A stretch of DNA of 64,000 bases, from positions 19,750,101 to 19,814,100 of the forward strand of contig OZ024854.1 of NCBI GenBank assembly GCA_964017155.1, read 5' to 3'. The stretch comes from Oasisia sp. SBJ-2009 (taxonomy: Eukaryota > Annelida > Polychaeta > Sabellida > Siboglinidae). Of this stretch, positions 34,188 through 48,572 are shown one piece after another (the first letter of the stretch is position 1; every line of letters begins with the position of its first letter). Position numbers and translations under genes: made by a program. A model generated the notes under the pieces. That model saw nothing but the letters and a program-made list of their open reading frames with translations. It made no database searches and was not told where the DNA came from.

Positions 34188-36021
34188 TAGTGTATATATA
34201 GCTTACAAAGCTAAACAAAAACTATAAGCTTTAATTAATCTTACAACGGAATATATCGCTTTAAAGTTAAAAGGAACAAGCCCGCAGCGTTTATGCATTT
34301 CTTAGGTCACATTCCCGCCGGGCTCGTCAACACCTATGGGGATTGCAGGCAGTCAGTCACCCGGGGCGAAGAAGAAAGACTTGACGGCTGGAGCACCACC
34401 AGGACAGCTCAGTCCGCCCGCTTCTTTGTTACGACGGCGTCACAATAGGCGCTGTTGTCGTTGTCGTAGCTTGAGTGGTTGGCCTCCAGTCACATATGAC
34501 GGCGACTCATTCATCAGAGCCTAGCTGATTACTGTCAATACGACTACGTTTGAAAGGCCACATAATCAGGCACTGAGTGCGGGCGATTGCAACTCCTGTC
34601 TGAGCACAGTGGAGACTTTATTGTTTTCGCTGCGGAAATAAAAATGACGGCTTGAAATTAATTTCCGTTCGTGAGCAATTTCGTGCTTTCATGCGTGCAA
34701 ATGTGCGTGTGCGGATTTCTGCACGTGCATACGTGCACGTAAACAGCACCAAAACAGTTAAATGCAGATAAAACTGAATTTATCATCATTAATTATTTTG
34801 TTCTCCAATGCAGCGTTGCAAAATTGTCCCCCCCCCCCCCAACACGTATACTGGGTCGAGGTTTCACACTAATAACCTTGGCAAGAAGTCTACGAGTGTC
34901 TTTTTATAGTAATTTCAATTGAAACAACACATTCCAAACTTGTCGCTGCCTTTTGATCAAATTCTTGATCTTTGCCGTGGTTCCTATATGTATGACATTT
35001 TATATCGATAAGACAACTGCAATGACATCAGCAATATATGTGTCCAGCGCCAAATATATCAGTGTCCATCGTAATGTCCTCCTGTATATAATTTTGTAAT
35101 CATATCCAAATATTGTTCTGACAAGTGTAGTTGTACGAACCTGTTCGTCTTTTTCTCGCTGATGCAGAGCACTTCTAAGATCAATGCGTTAATTGAGACC
35201 TTGTGTCAAAAATATCGCAATATTTAATAGATTTTTGCAATTGTCTATCAAGTGCTTTAACACAAACGTTATGTTGTATCTATATTCGATGTTTCCAGGA
35301 GCATTTAAGTACAAACATCTACGTTCGGCTAGTTCTAATCTACGTGTTATTCTAAAAAATTAAGATGGAACTAAAGTGTTCTCGGTTGATCAACTCAGTG
35401 GAATTCACTTCCTGTATGTAAACAAATAGGAATAAATATTAACGTGTTCGTCATAACGTTTTCTTTTTCATATCCTCTTCTCGCCTTAGTTTCGTTGTCA
35501 TTCCAACCACCTGTGGACGTCCTTCGCATTGTAGTCCTGGCTTACACGATTATGAGTTAGTTAAATAGTCTATAGAGTTGCACCAGCGAGCGAGATATTC
35601 GAGGTTACTGATGGTTATAATTTATAATAAATGCATATTATAAATACTTGCAAAAAATAAAAATTATCGATACTATACTTTACATGGGTAAAACGGATAC
35701 CCCAAAAGTAGTTTAATCACGAGATGCCTGCATTCATGTAGTTAAAAGACCAGAATGACACTTGCGACATCCTCGCGGGCCAGGGGTCGCTGCGGCTGGT
35801 TGCGTGAGTACCAGTTTCACAACGATTAGCCAGGGATACAACGACCACTGTGTTACGAGGGTGATTTGCGCAAGAAGCTGGAAACAGACGCATTTTCTAC
35901 TCAAAAATGTTGGGTTCTTTTGACAGTCTTAGTTCACGAAAGACACAAGAATGTGTCGCTGTTGTCATTCTTCGCAAGTTTTCATATTATAAGTAATTAG
36001 ATAGGGACGACTGACAATAAT

Positions 36022-36030
<9 letters not shown>
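34187..36030. other. anonymous sequence with one dispersed-repeat copy
   Basis: 34300-34640 is CpG-rich; a 62-codon frame at 34336-34524 starts MGIAGSQS but is unsupported. A 13-base C run is at 34828-34840. 35768-35815 belongs to the family also seen at 3391 and 41889. Confidence 0.45.

Positions 36031-36085
<55 letters not shown>
36031..36085. repeat. (TA)n microsatellite
   Basis: About 27 TA units. Confidence 0.96.
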
Positions 36086-36087
<2 letters not shown>

Positions 36088-37271
36088 AGTTTTAATGTAG
36101 TATTTACAAATGTATAGCGCACGCACACAACCTTATGACCGATCGCTACATATCAGGTTACTACATTTGTTGTTAGAATATGCGCATGTGGTCTTGACCT
36201 TTTACTGTAGAAGCCACATAAAAACGGACGTAATTTATCATGCACACAATGCTAATTGCATTGTGAATAAAGATTTAAGTGAACGTTTTTGTTTGTATTC
36301 CTCCTTTTTGGAGAGGTATTTTGTAACAATTATTGCTGCAGGTTTGGGGAACATTTGTGGACAAGAATGTTGTACTTTTTCAACTGAAAGAGAGCTATAA
36401 ATGTATAGATATAAAAATATTGCCTTGTTAGATTGGATCGGTGTCCTTTTGTAGCATACCTTTCTTTCTTGAAATTAAAAATAGAACATAGCTTATTGGA
36501 GCTTTCCATTTTATCAATAACTGGAGTAATCAGCTGCTGAGAAAGTGATGCCTGGAGTCAATCTATCTACTTGGAGCATGATCTTCCCTCACCCATTTCG
36601 TGCAAGACATTTTGTTACAATTAAATACAGTTAAAATTTACAAGTTTTGAACACCTTTCCAGTTATATGCCCTTTTATGAAGTGGTTGCTTTTTGATTTT
36701 AAAAAACTATTCTAGGACACAACCTCTATTCTCGGACACAAACTGCAGGATAGTGTAATATTACTTTTAAGCAGTAAAATACTTGAAGACTTGAAGAACT
36801 CCATAAATTACCCTTTCTAGAACTGTAAGGGAATATATTTTAACTGTGACATTTTCCTTCACGTCTCCCTGTCGTTTTATAGGAACATCTGTGCTCTTAC
36901 AACGTAACGTATTTGGACTGAGGTAATGCATAATTTGCCGTTACAACTATCCTCTTGAATTACCATTTGTCTTTTTAACCGTGACATTGCCGGTTTGGGG
37001 GTACTTCGGGTTATCCTTATACAGTAGAGTTGTCCATCATCGCGTTAAAAGGTTATCTTTTATTAAATGGGTTGATCAAAAATGCAACTTGGGACCCGCC
37101 TTAGACAATTGCGATATAAGCGTTGAACATGTGGCCGTATCTGCAACGGGAAATACCTTCTTGGAAACATGACAATTTTTGTTATGGTGCAACTGGTCCC
37201 CATTTATCCCTACTAGTTCCCTATTAAGAAAATACAAATCTGGATTTTCCTGTAAATATACGATATACATA
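36086..37271. other. anonymous sequence
   Basis: A 96-codon frame at 36110-36400 has no recognised domain. Confidence 0.5.
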
Positions 37272-37640
<369 letters not shown>

Positions 37641-38290
37641 TATAATGTATAATGTGTGTGTTTGTGCGTGCATGCATGCAAGCGAGCATGCCTGTGTGCT
37701 TGCATAGGATAGGATTTGTGGCACTCATTTGCTGTAATCCTACCATAATGTCTCATTGTAAATGTAACCCATATAAATCTAATATAATTTCGACTGAATA
37801 ATTGCGTGGCGTAGCATTAACAGTAATGCAATCGCCCGTTAATGTAATCAAAACACCTGGGAAACGTAATACAAAAAATAAAAAGCCAATATAACCTCTT
37901 GATGTCTAGGTCTATATGCGTAACGCAAAGCGATAAAATAAAACACGCTAGAGGTTCGTGATATTTATAGCAGTTGCGGTGTACGTTTCACCGCAATGCC
38001 TGCAGCGCTTGTGTTTTTATTTGCATAAATTACCCCAAATAAATGTCGCAATCTGTGCAAGTTCTCTAAAGAACCAACGCGGTAAACATAATTAGCACGC
38101 ACGTTTTTGCCTGCACGTTCGCTAGAGCGTTTGCGTGTGCGCATGCGCTTGTGGGTGAACGTCTACGCACATGCCATATATTATTTCAAAGTTAGTATAT
38201 AGCCGTTAGCTTCAGTTTAATTAAATTCATTGTTAAAACTTACTGCAAACATATCATATTCTATACAATTCACAAGTTATCACATGTACA

Positions 38291-38295
<5 letters not shown>
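37641..38295. other. anonymous sequence
   Basis: Nothing recognised. Confidence 0.5.

Positions 38296-38376
<81 letters not shown>
38296..38376. repeat. (TA)n(GA)n microsatellite
   Basis: TA units to 38348, then about 14 GA units directly abutting the SINE head. Confidence 0.97.
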
Positions 38377-38381
<5 letters not shown>

Positions 38382-38690
38382 GTGGCTCAGGGGTAGACCT
38401 CCGGACTCTCGACTAAGAGAACCCGGGTTCGAATCCTGTGCTGCGGTGTTAAAACCTTGGGCAAGTTTTTTCACTCTACATTGCTCCAGTTCACTCAGCT
38501 GTATAAATGAGTACCTGGCAATAGACAGTGGTGGATATGTGTACGCGCAGCCTTTCGCACATTAATTGTAGCATGTGGCTGGATGCTTCCCAGAGAAGTT
38601 GAGATGGTATTTGATTGAACAGGTCTGCCGGGGAAGTAATGTGTAAAAGCGCTTTGAGCAGTCCTATATAAAAACTATATAAAAACTTAC
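38377..38690 (+). mobile_element. tRNA-derived SINE, near full length
   Basis: The head (38377-38447) resembles a tRNA: GCGCAGTGGCTCAGGGGTAG supplies an A-box-like segment and GGTTCGAATCC at 38426-38436 a perfect B box, but the anticodon arm is degenerate. The body contains a conserved-looking segment (cactcagctgtataaatgag, then tacctggca) that I associate with SINE central domains shared across invertebrates and fish. The tail has AAGCGCTTTGAG and TATATAAA repeats, a typical LINE-shared 3' end. It sits directly after a (TA)n(GA)n tract at 38296-38376. The assignment as a SINE is solid; the family name is not determined. Confidence 0.8.
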
Positions 38691-38754
38691 CTTTACTTTT
38701 TTATATAATTTTATATAGCTATCGATAAATGTTTTCGAACTGCACTGCTGTGTC

Positions 38755-38757
<3 letters not shown>

Positions 38758-38834
<77 letters not shown>

Positions 38835-38837
38835 TAT
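38758..38837. repeat. (TA)n microsatellite
   Basis: About 38 TA units. Confidence 0.96.
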
Positions 38838-39110
38838 TTGAAATAAAAATAGAAACTGAAGTATGTTTTCTAGTGACGAGTAAGCACACCTTTGTGTTCG
38901 TTCACATACGAATAAGCAGGTATTTGCACGAACGAATATAATCGGAGCGTGGCAATAGCTATACGGCAATCTTAAAAATGTTTTCTCTGAAATTACTGTT
39001 GTTTATTCTTTACAAACGATCTCACACATTTCATTGATTTTTCCGACACGTACATCATACGATCTAAACCAAGATATTTAGAAATACAAAAATGAAAAAA
39101 ACATATACTG

Positions 39111-39111
<1 letters not shown>

Positions 39112-39173
<62 letters not shown>
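39112..39173. repeat. (TA)n microsatellite
   Basis: About 30 TA units. Confidence 0.96.
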
Positions 39174-39176
<3 letters not shown>

Positions 39177-40113
39177 ATACTATATAATGATATAAAAGAA
39201 GAGAATTATAATTTCGCATAAGTCGTGGTGTATAACTGTTTTATTGTCCAATTGAAGCTGCTCATTCTTGCGTACAACGTAAAGACCATAATAAATCTAC
39301 GACATGCATTTTAACCATCGAACGATATTTCGTTACGAGACCAGGTTGATAGTTGAGGCCCCCATGTCTAGGATACCGTTTTCTCTGCCGTTGCCACCAC
39401 ACCGACAGATGCCTGTAAGAGACGGCTGGCGACTTGTTACCCGGGTAGTATACCCTAGACAGTTTTGTGTGTGGTTATTATGTTGATAACGATACTATTT
39501 TGGTAACGTGCATATCACAGTCTTCTACTCTCGTCTACGAGGTAGTAACGTAAAGGGCGAAATGATGTTTCACGTAAATCATGAGACAAGTTTAAATTAA
39601 TTGGAAAAACCTTCGAAGCTCTAGGCTGTGTGCTCGTCTTTGGCGTTCACACTATATTATACTACATAAATATTATTATACTATATAATGTCCTCTCAGT
39701 TTACACCCACGAACCAACAAATTACATTGTTATGGTGGCGCCATCTGGAGAACTGATTACTACTAATACCTCAGGTGAGTAAGAGAAACGCTCTCCAGAA
39801 AAGCAGAATATACAAAAACACGTAAGAATGTTAATAAATAACTATTGCTGTTTTCTGAATTGTACGGCCTACTGGTAGACTAGGAACCACTGGTCTAATG
39901 AAATTAATTAGCAGTGAAAGCGTTGAGTAGATTTCGACTACATAACAATTTATTTTGATTGATAATTTGATTGATTGACTTCTCGACGCTTCGAAGTTGA
40001 TGGACTTCCCACACCCCGACGCTAACCTATTTGTTTAATGATAATAAACTAAATGTACACTAATATAACATTTTATTCAAAATTAGAATGTAACATGCAT
40101 CCATTCGACAACA
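39174..40113. other. anonymous sequence
   Basis: No gene recognised. A CTCF-like word lies at 39734-39750. Confidence 0.45.
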
Positions 40114-40324
<211 letters not shown>

Positions 40325-43300
40325 TAATTGTGTATGTGTATGGTGTATACACTACATATTAATGGAAATAGAAATACAGAATACAATATTATCCCAGGTA
40401 TTTTTGTAATTTCATTAAAAAGCTTACGCCGGGTCAAAACTAATACAAAACACTGCCCCGGGAATACATTTAACAAATCTGCAACTGTGCGCTCTGTATG
40501 ATACAGTGCTCATATGTATTGCTCCGGCTTGGTGGCCACTGTAAATTAACTCGACATCTGTGACACCTGTGAAAAATGTAATTGTATAGCGTGGTTTAGC
40601 GTTAGATCCTATTATCATTTTATTCTTACAGAATAAAATTTGCAACATCTGCGCCGTATTTATAAGGCCGCGAGCTCTTCGTTGCTAGGGGATAAGCGCG
40701 TCTCGTAATGACGGTCTCCTACCAAAACAACCGCATAAATTCGTAACCAAACGGTCAGCCGCCGTTACAGTAAAAAAGCGTTCACAGAGAACACACGTCA
40801 GGGAATGACATTATTACGCTTGCATGACTGTACACAGGAAATCGAGGGTGCTTTTTATATGGACTTGTAGGGCCTACCGGAATTAAATACTAGGGCCTAC
40901 ATGTCCAATTGACTTGCTATTAGAAGTGCATACTAGTTTATGGATGAACTGTGGCTAGCCCTGTGATATAGATGAATGGCACAATATGTATGTATTCTCA
41001 TTTGGACTTTTATATTTTTACCTCAACATATACACAATGTAATACTAAACTCTACTGCATTTATAGGTAGACTGTTTTGTGATAACAGACGTGTCTCCTC
41101 CCCTTCGGAATTACGTGCCATTTCTTTTAAACTCCAATCAACTTAAAACAGTGACACAAAATATGTTTAACTACACGAAGTAGACCCAATACCTTTTATA
41201 TGACATCCGCACAGATTGATAAAATGTTACGTTCGAACTAATCAATTCGCTAAAACATTGGCCTCCTTTGTCTGGAAACTATTATTAATTTAATGTTTGG
41301 CAACTGTTGCGAACCAGATGGATGGTCCCAGCGACACGCAAAGATCACATTAAGTCGGTTTACTGGAAATTACCCAGCAGACGGCCAACAGGGAACGTAT
41401 TGCGGCCTAGAGCTACCTATACTCAGAGGTGTGTCGCACTGCGCACAATTGCATAGGAATATATAGCCGAAGAGAGCAATCCAACATTTATGGTACTTGA
41501 GTGGAAGATGTAAATTAGTGCGGAGGAGACCCTAATCCAAGTCTTACAACGATGTTACTACACAGAGTATTGTTGGTTGCCTTCGTCACGGATAAATAAT
41601 ACTGACAAACGTATACAAGTTTAAGATCGATATCACCTACGGTGTATAATTACACAATAACAAACACAATGATATCACTTACGATGTTGATACACACTAC
41701 CGATATGTGTAGACCCGCCAGCACCAGGCCAAACAAAGTGGCATCGTCCACGTTACACATACAAATTATTATATTTTGTACAACCTATTTTATTTGGATG
41801 TAGCGACAAATTATTGTATTTTTTACAACATATTTTATTTGGATGTACCAGCCTTCACTACCACTGGCACATCCTTTTGCAAAACTCTCAGCCAATGAAA
41901 TCGCTCACGATGAGTGAGGTCGGCCTCCGAACGCTTGATTTAATTTTGGCTGTTTTCAGCCAGGGGTACTGTAGCGCAGCGTAATGACCACTGGCTTAGG
42001 GGATGATCCCATGTGAAAAAAAGACATTTAAATGGGTTGAGTGAGTTAGAAGTGGTTCTCTTGTGTGCGCACTATACAAAAGATATAATAATCAAGGCTC
42101 GGTATTAATATATGGTTATTAGCTTAGTTTTCACAATTTTTGGGGGTACAATTTTGCCTTTCATAATATTATATTTAGATGTGTAGAAATCGGTAAACCA
42201 TAGTTTTTACTACACACATTGCAGTTCAGTGGTTCGCAATAGGATCCAATCTCATATCGGCCGGTCCGTTGTTCGACACTAATCTCGGCCGACGTGACGA
42301 AATTGTTTTGGATTTTCGTTCACCGTACGTAGATTTTGACTGTCAGAAGAGACGCTATATTAATTAACCAGTTGGTGTCTTCTATATTGAGTCTATGCCA
42401 TGAAAAGAAATATCCTACGCAGGGAAGTGAAAAATAACTATCGTGGGCTCACTGAACTGGGATATAATTTTATAAAACTCCCAATGGCATTAATGTCCGA
42501 AAACCCGCCAAGCAAGTTAACCTTTTTACTTTTTATGCGTTCTGATACGGTGGCCCAGTTATTCAAAACATACCGATTTTGTGGAATCACAAAGACTTCG
42601 ATGCACTTAGTCATACACATTATTATAATGTTCACCGCACTTATCAGATAATTATGTCAGCACATACAGAGACGCCACGCCTTACGGCATTGCTAAATGT
42701 CAGGCATGTGCTGGAATGCGATTTGCCAACCTAGTGTTTCGGGGTTAAGTTCTTGTTAGGTTATCGCGATCGCTGACCTACCTCCCCCCGAAATGCACTC
42801 GCCCGCCAGCACTAGTTGACGAGCGCTCGAGTTATTTTGGTACATGGCGTTTAGTGATGTATAGTCGTTCTCTAAAATCACTGTTGTATGTGTAATGTTG
42901 GTTCTAACCATGGCCCTGAAATGCTGCCATCGTTACATAAAAATAATAACAGGAGATTACGTTAGATGATCGGTTGATCCTATAGTGTTAGAACATAACT
43001 GATGTTTGCCAGAATTGGTATTGTTAATGCAACGATAACCTTGCTGCAATGGGATTCTGATTAGTTGCATTGGGCAATTACTATTTTGTATAATACGTCT
43101 GTTAGAACAAATAATCGAATCGAATACGTCATTACTGACTGATTAAAACTATATGTATATATATATATGACTATTAATATATAATACAGGACCATTAGTC
43201 TACACCCACTGATCGTACGGATTGAGTTGACAGGACGGACAGATACTTTATGAAACGAGTATACCGACTTAGAACGCGTCGAAACGCTAACATAAAACGC

Positions 43301-43745
43301 GCGAGCACTTTAACCCTTGGACGCCTGCTCGGAATCAACGCCCAATATAACCTCGCGGGAGGCCGCAGTTCAGGCCAAATGTCGTTTTATTGGCGCGTCA
43401 TTAATTTATGTTAATTGCATTTAGTGTCATATCCCGTCAGTAACGGCAATCTATTATGGTAGCATGCGTAACACTGCGCTGACACGGCTGGATAATAGGC
43501 ATCGGCAAGATAGAGGGAGTTAAAAGAGGCTCGAGTAAGGAACGGGGGCAGGCGGTACTGCGAGATATTATAAGTGTACGGATACCGCAGTGACCCAAAG
43601 TCCCTATATTAATCTCTAATAAATCTCTAAGGAATGTGTTAGTGCTATGTAGCATAATGTGAATAGTCGATTTGTTGTCATTTGCAAAACTCAAATCTAC
43701 CCAGGATCAAAAACATGTCTTTACTGTTTTGTCATTTTGGGGAAT
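40325..43745. other. anonymous sequence with one dispersed-repeat copy
   Basis: 41889-41970 matches 3485-3560 (GCCAATGAAATCGC, GGTCGGCCTCCG). Just before it, 41759-41850 contains a tandem (ACAAATTATT-TATTTT-TACAAC, TATTTTATTTGGATGTA twice). No gene is supported; the 83-codon frame at 42400-42651 has no domain. Confidence 0.45.
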
Positions 43746-43937
43746 TATATATATATATATATTATATATATATATATATATAATACATACATACACACAC
43801 ATACACACATACACACACACGCACGCACGCGCGCGTCTGTGTGTGTATGTATGTATGTATGTATGTATGTAAGTATGTATGTATGTATGTATGTATGTAT
43901 GTATGTATGTATGTATGTATGTATGTATGTATGTATG

Positions 43938-43979
<42 letters not shown>

Positions 43980-43998
43980 ACAAACAAAATTATATATT
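43746..43998. repeat. (TA)n(CACG)n(TATG)n compound microsatellite
   Basis: TA, CA/CG, about 24 TATG units (43847-43942) and TA again. Confidence 0.97.
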
Positions 43999-44352
43999 AT
44001 ATTATAATATATATATATCTTCTTAATGTTAGAATTAGGGGTGCAAAGTGGATATAGAGTTACTATATCGATAGTATTGGTGTAGTATTACTATTCCAAT
44101 ATTATTACAATAGTATTACAACGATGTGATAAACGTTGCGAAACCATCGCGATAACGCCTGTGGACCTATGGAAAGTGGTTGAACCCCAAAACTGGTGAA
44201 TCCCTAACAAAGCTAATATGGTCCTCGTTAGGTGTGTAAATAAGTAAAACTGACAAATCGAAACCGGCAAAGCATGCTTACAAATTTCCTTTTAATTTGT
44301 CTATTTTCACCAAATAGTCTTCCATATTATAACACAATGTGGTTATTGATTG
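43999..44352. other. anonymous sequence
   Basis: Nothing recognised. Confidence 0.5.
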
Positions 44353-44567
44353 TCTGTCTGTGTGTCTGTGTGTCTGTGTGTCTGTGTATGTCTGTGTGTG
44401 TATGTCTGTGTGTGCGTGTGCGTGTGCGTGTGCGTGTGCGTGTGCGTGTGCGTGTGCGTGTGCGTGTGCGCGTGTCTGTCTGTCTGTGGACCCATATCTC
44501 CGTTAGTTTTTGCCTTTATGGAACTGCCATTGTGTATATGATCTAGTGGATGCGTTGGGGGTAGTCC

Positions 44568-44612
<45 letters not shown>
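44353..44612. repeat. (TGTC)n, (GTGCGT)n and (TA)n tracts
   Basis: TGTCTGTG units 44353-44410, GTGCGT units 44412-44472, and TA units 44570-44612. Confidence 0.95.
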
Positions 44613-44617
<5 letters not shown>

Positions 44618-45614
44618 ACTTATTTCGGCCCGTTTTGCATACATATGGCAGCATTGTGATGTGTGCTGTAACAAGTATAACCGGGTAACACGGTAGTATG
44701 TAATACAATGTTTATACTGTGAGCTGTGCGTAATAATGGTTTGTTCGCATAGATTATATGGTTTTGATTAACAGTTATTGCATACTTCGATTATCCCGTA
44801 TAACGTACATTAACTTAGGTCTACACGGCTTAGTTAATAGTGTAAAAATAATAGCAGCAGCTTACGTAGTATAATTATTGTCCACAGTGTGTCTTAATAC
44901 ATAGCTTACGTGTTCTGATAAACACGTGGAAGTAAGGCATAATGTTCTATATCAACAGTAGGATAGACCGAGGTAGTAGTAGGACTTTACACTTTCTCTT
45001 CCTGATTTCCTCTATTTATAACAGTTCCGTAAGTTTTGTTATTACTAAGGTAAACTGTAACGTGTAATGTGGGTTTATTACCATCGATGGTGGTTTAACA
45101 GACACACCTTGTGTACGAATACATCATACCCTAAGAGGGCACTTTGGGTTAATTGTCAACAAGAGGTTTTCGAGCAATATACAAGGCTTACGGTTCCCCT
45201 GATGGCTGAGAGTTAATGAGCATATGAATTTACATCGTTGGATTTAATTACGTGTCTTGGTAAATGAATATGCTTGAGCAGCTGACATAATAAGCTAATT
45301 GGAAAAAAAATGAATAATTAAACATCTAAAAATTGTCATGTGGTGCACCACAATAATGACGTATTTATGCCAACCTGTGCTCGAAATTAATTACGTCAGA
45401 TCGATCGATTTTTACGTGCAAAAACACATTTTGGTAGGAAGTTAGAAGCGTAATATATATTGTTGACACGGTGTATCTTGAATGACACGATAATTGATCT
45501 GTCTGTTATAGGAGTTGAACCTGCCCTCACTTAATTATTAAATATGCATTTGGGTCTAATAATACACGTTTGTCTGCGTGCCTGCGCGCTTGCGGGCCTG
45601 CTTGCCTGCGTGCC
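44613..45614. other. anonymous sequence
   Basis: Nothing recognised. Confidence 0.5.
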
Positions 45615-45646
<32 letters not shown>

Positions 45647-45691
45647 TATATACATATATATATATATACATATATATATATACATATATAT

Positions 45692-45767
<76 letters not shown>

Positions 45768-45822
45768 GTATATATATATATACATACATATATATATATA
45801 TATGTATATATATATACATACT
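45615..45822. repeat. (TA)n / (ATATAC)n microsatellite
   Basis: TA-rich tract with ATAC and TATG interruptions. Confidence 0.96.
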
Positions 45823-45929
45823 AGGTTTTAATTAATTAATATAATGCATTATTATATTTCCCGCCAGTTTTTGTTAGTTACTTCAAGCTCGTAACAATGT
45901 TCGAATTTTGCAGTGGCCAACCCGAAACA

Positions 45930-46180
45930 CGTCCAAACATCCAGTTCAATAGAAGCTGTATTATTAATATTGCAACCCGAATTAATCGCAATGTCCTTTG
46001 ATGTCCAAGGATATCCTATTTTCAAACGTTTAAGATACCTTATTAGAAATTACTACACCCACTATTTCTGGATAGGGAACTGACTGGCGTCCAAACATCC
46101 AGTTCAGTAGAAGCTGTATAATTAATATTGCAAGCCGAATTAATCGCAATGTCCTTTGATGTCCAACGAGATCCTATTTT
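45930..46180 (+). repeat. tandem duplication, period about 158 bp
   Basis: 45930-46022 and 46088-46180 are about 93% alike (CGTCCAAACATCCAGTTCA, GAATTAATCGCAATGTCCTT in both). The 65 bp between them are not repeated after the second copy. Confidence 0.9.
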
Positions 46181-47407
46181 CGGTTGTTAACATTGTTTTT
46201 GACAAATTTGTTGGTACATTATTTTAAATGTTTAAACACCAGTAAACCATGGTTATGATTTTTAAATCCTTAAAAGCATTAAGGATATCCACATACAATC
46301 CCGTGTTAAAATTTAAATGGACACTTTTTCATTTACCACGGGGATCCATTTACAATCTCACAACCGTTTCATGCAACAAGATACAATAAAAGATAAAAGT
46401 AGACTTTCAAAAAGGTAAATAGTATGGTTTTTTGCTTACTTGTATGCTGCCAGACGCACCCAAGAAGTCTAACAACTAAGCTTATTACAGTACTGAACTT
46501 GTATGTAATTACAGAACCGTAAAAAAAATGTGTGATTTTTTTTTACAAACTTCGTCATGTGGGATAAAGGCCCCCGCACGCGTAGGCATCAATCTATATT
46601 TATTATAATGATATGCTAGTCTTAAACCGTTGTTTATCAATATTGTTTACACTTGTCGAAAAGGTATATTTACGAGGCTATCAATGTCCAACTAAGTTCC
46701 CCAAATTCACATTTATTGTAAATTTGTAATATACTATTAAGTATTACAAAACCAGCGCATGATTATTTAGTAATCAGATTGTAAATGCTGACTACCTGGT
46801 AATTCCATAAAAAATTATAAGTGACCTAAATAATACATAGATACGTTTCTGCAACATTGCCATTGTAATTTACGAAGGGGGTTCGCGTTGCCCCTTGTAT
46901 GGGTGCGTATTAGCCCACAATGACCGTTTTCATTATTGATTGCCTTATAAAGCTTATTTACGCTAATTTGTCATAACAAATGTGTATCACATATAAATAG
47001 CTGTTTTACATTTGTGTTTAATTAATGAACATTTTCTATCCACAACAAGAGCATTTATAATAAGCCTAAATAACAATAATTTAATGGTTACAAATCATAT
47101 TTGCGTAACTTTTTACAGTTTTGATTCTATCATTCTAGACCCAACTGGTTTTACACCAGTCAAATGCAGGGACCCACGAGAGTCCATGGAAAGCCTAAAT
47201 ATAGTGTCGCCATCTGGTGAATAACAACGCAACAATGTTCTGATTATTACAATAATCTTCCGTTAACAAGCTTTCTAGATTGTGGCAAGGACACACATTT
47301 GAATATTATGCTAATACAAATAGCAGTAAGTATATAAATACATTTAATAAGTCAATGTATAACTTGCGTAACCTTTTACCGAAAGGTGGAGACTCCGTTT
47401 CCATGCA
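46181..47407. other. anonymous AT-rich sequence
   Basis: Nothing recognised upstream of the tRNA apart from a CTCF-like word at 47204-47220. Confidence 0.45.
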
Positions 47408-47479
47408 GCGTCAGTGGTGTAACGGTTAGCATGGTTGCCTTCCAAGCAGTCGATCCGGGTTCGACTCCCGGCTGACGCA
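47408..47479 (+). tRNA. tRNA-Gly(TCC)
   Basis: A 72-nt sequence folds as a tRNA with a perfect 7-bp acceptor stem (GCGTCAG with CTGACGC) and discriminator A. The D arm contains the A-box-like TGGTGTAACGG. The anticodon loop within TTGCCTTCCAAGCAG reads TCC, decoding glycine GGA. The T arm has a perfect B box, GGTTCGACTCC. There is no intron. A T-run (TTTTT) starts 2-3 bases after the gene, as expected for RNA polymerase III termination. All stems are intact, so it looks functional and not SINE-derived. Confidence 0.93.
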
Positions 47480-47481
47480 TG

Positions 47482-47486
47482 TTTTT
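47482..47486 (+). terminator. Pol III terminator of tRNA-Gly
   Basis: A run of five T residues directly downstream of the tRNA, followed by a second T-run (TTTTT) a few bases on. Confidence 0.75.
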
Positions 47487-48572
47487 AGTTTTTGACATTT
47501 AGTAAAATGTTGAAATAATCTCACTGTGGATGTTTTTGTTACTATACAAACAACATTACAATCTACTCGACGTGTGTTTCTATTGTGTTCAGGTATGGAC
47601 GCGATGACAGATGTGGGCCTGTATAACGGTTGATCCAAACAGCCCTGTGAAGTCACTAATAATTAACACCCTAGTAAGGAATTTTAATTAAGACAATTAT
47701 TATTACATTGAGATTATATATTTATGCTAATAATCTCAATTCTCTCTTAAGTTAACTGTATATGGCCACATGTTCACTATATTATCGTTCATTAGGATAC
47801 CTAACTACTACAGCTAGGGTGACTGTGTAACCAACTATTGTCGCGTGTTAGAGTTATAGCCGTTTCAACGGAGGTCCTAAATAGTGGTGTTTTTCTCCTT
47901 GGGTGGAGCAAAACGGCCACCACTGAACCTTAGCATCGTTAATATTGTTTGTTTACTTATTTTATGTTACAAAACTATACTTCAAAGCATAGCAGAGATT
48001 TTCTGCATAGCACATTTAAAGCTTGTTATCATCATCGCAGGAACCTTATTCCAAATAATACATTAATTAACCATTTATCCGAGATTTAACACGTGCGCCT
48101 TTAACATACACTCACATGGACAGACAGGCCAGGCCCTTAACACTGATTGTCATAGTTATATCTATGATAGCTATTATAGTAGGGAAACTTTCGAACGTCG
48201 GCATTTTTTCATACTGCTACGTGGCTTTTGATCCAATATTCAAAATATTCCTATTTACAGATTATTTTATTTTACTACACATACACACATCAATACATTC
48301 ACAACAAACAAATTACAAATTTGGCTCTCTGTTTCAGTTTTCTATAGAACGTATTGCCCGTTACATGTAAACTATCTTTATACCTACTCAAATAGAACTA
48401 CATACTGCTTCAAAAGTATGGATATCTTGGAATTCTTTATAAACACCTTGCAGTTAGATGAACTGCCACCATATAATACCGTGCATCCCACTATAGACAC
48501 CAACGAAGAAATCCGAAACAGAAGTTATTGAACCACTGAAGACCGCATGACGACTGTCAAGAAACATTAGTG
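47487..48572. other. anonymous sequence
   Basis: Nothing recognised; an 84-codon frame (48116-48370) is hydrophobic but without a family match. Confidence 0.5.

Noticed and set aside
34336..34524. 62-codon frame starting MGIAGSQS (myristoylation-like)
   Set aside because: The match is a short generic N-terminal pattern in CpG-rich DNA; no homologous domain follows.
37150..37215. Possible third right end of the AGGGGAGACCGGG transposon (TTTTTGTTATGGTGCAACT, GTCCCC)
   Set aside because: Match needs gaps and changes in the terminal bases; no supporting internal similarity was seen.
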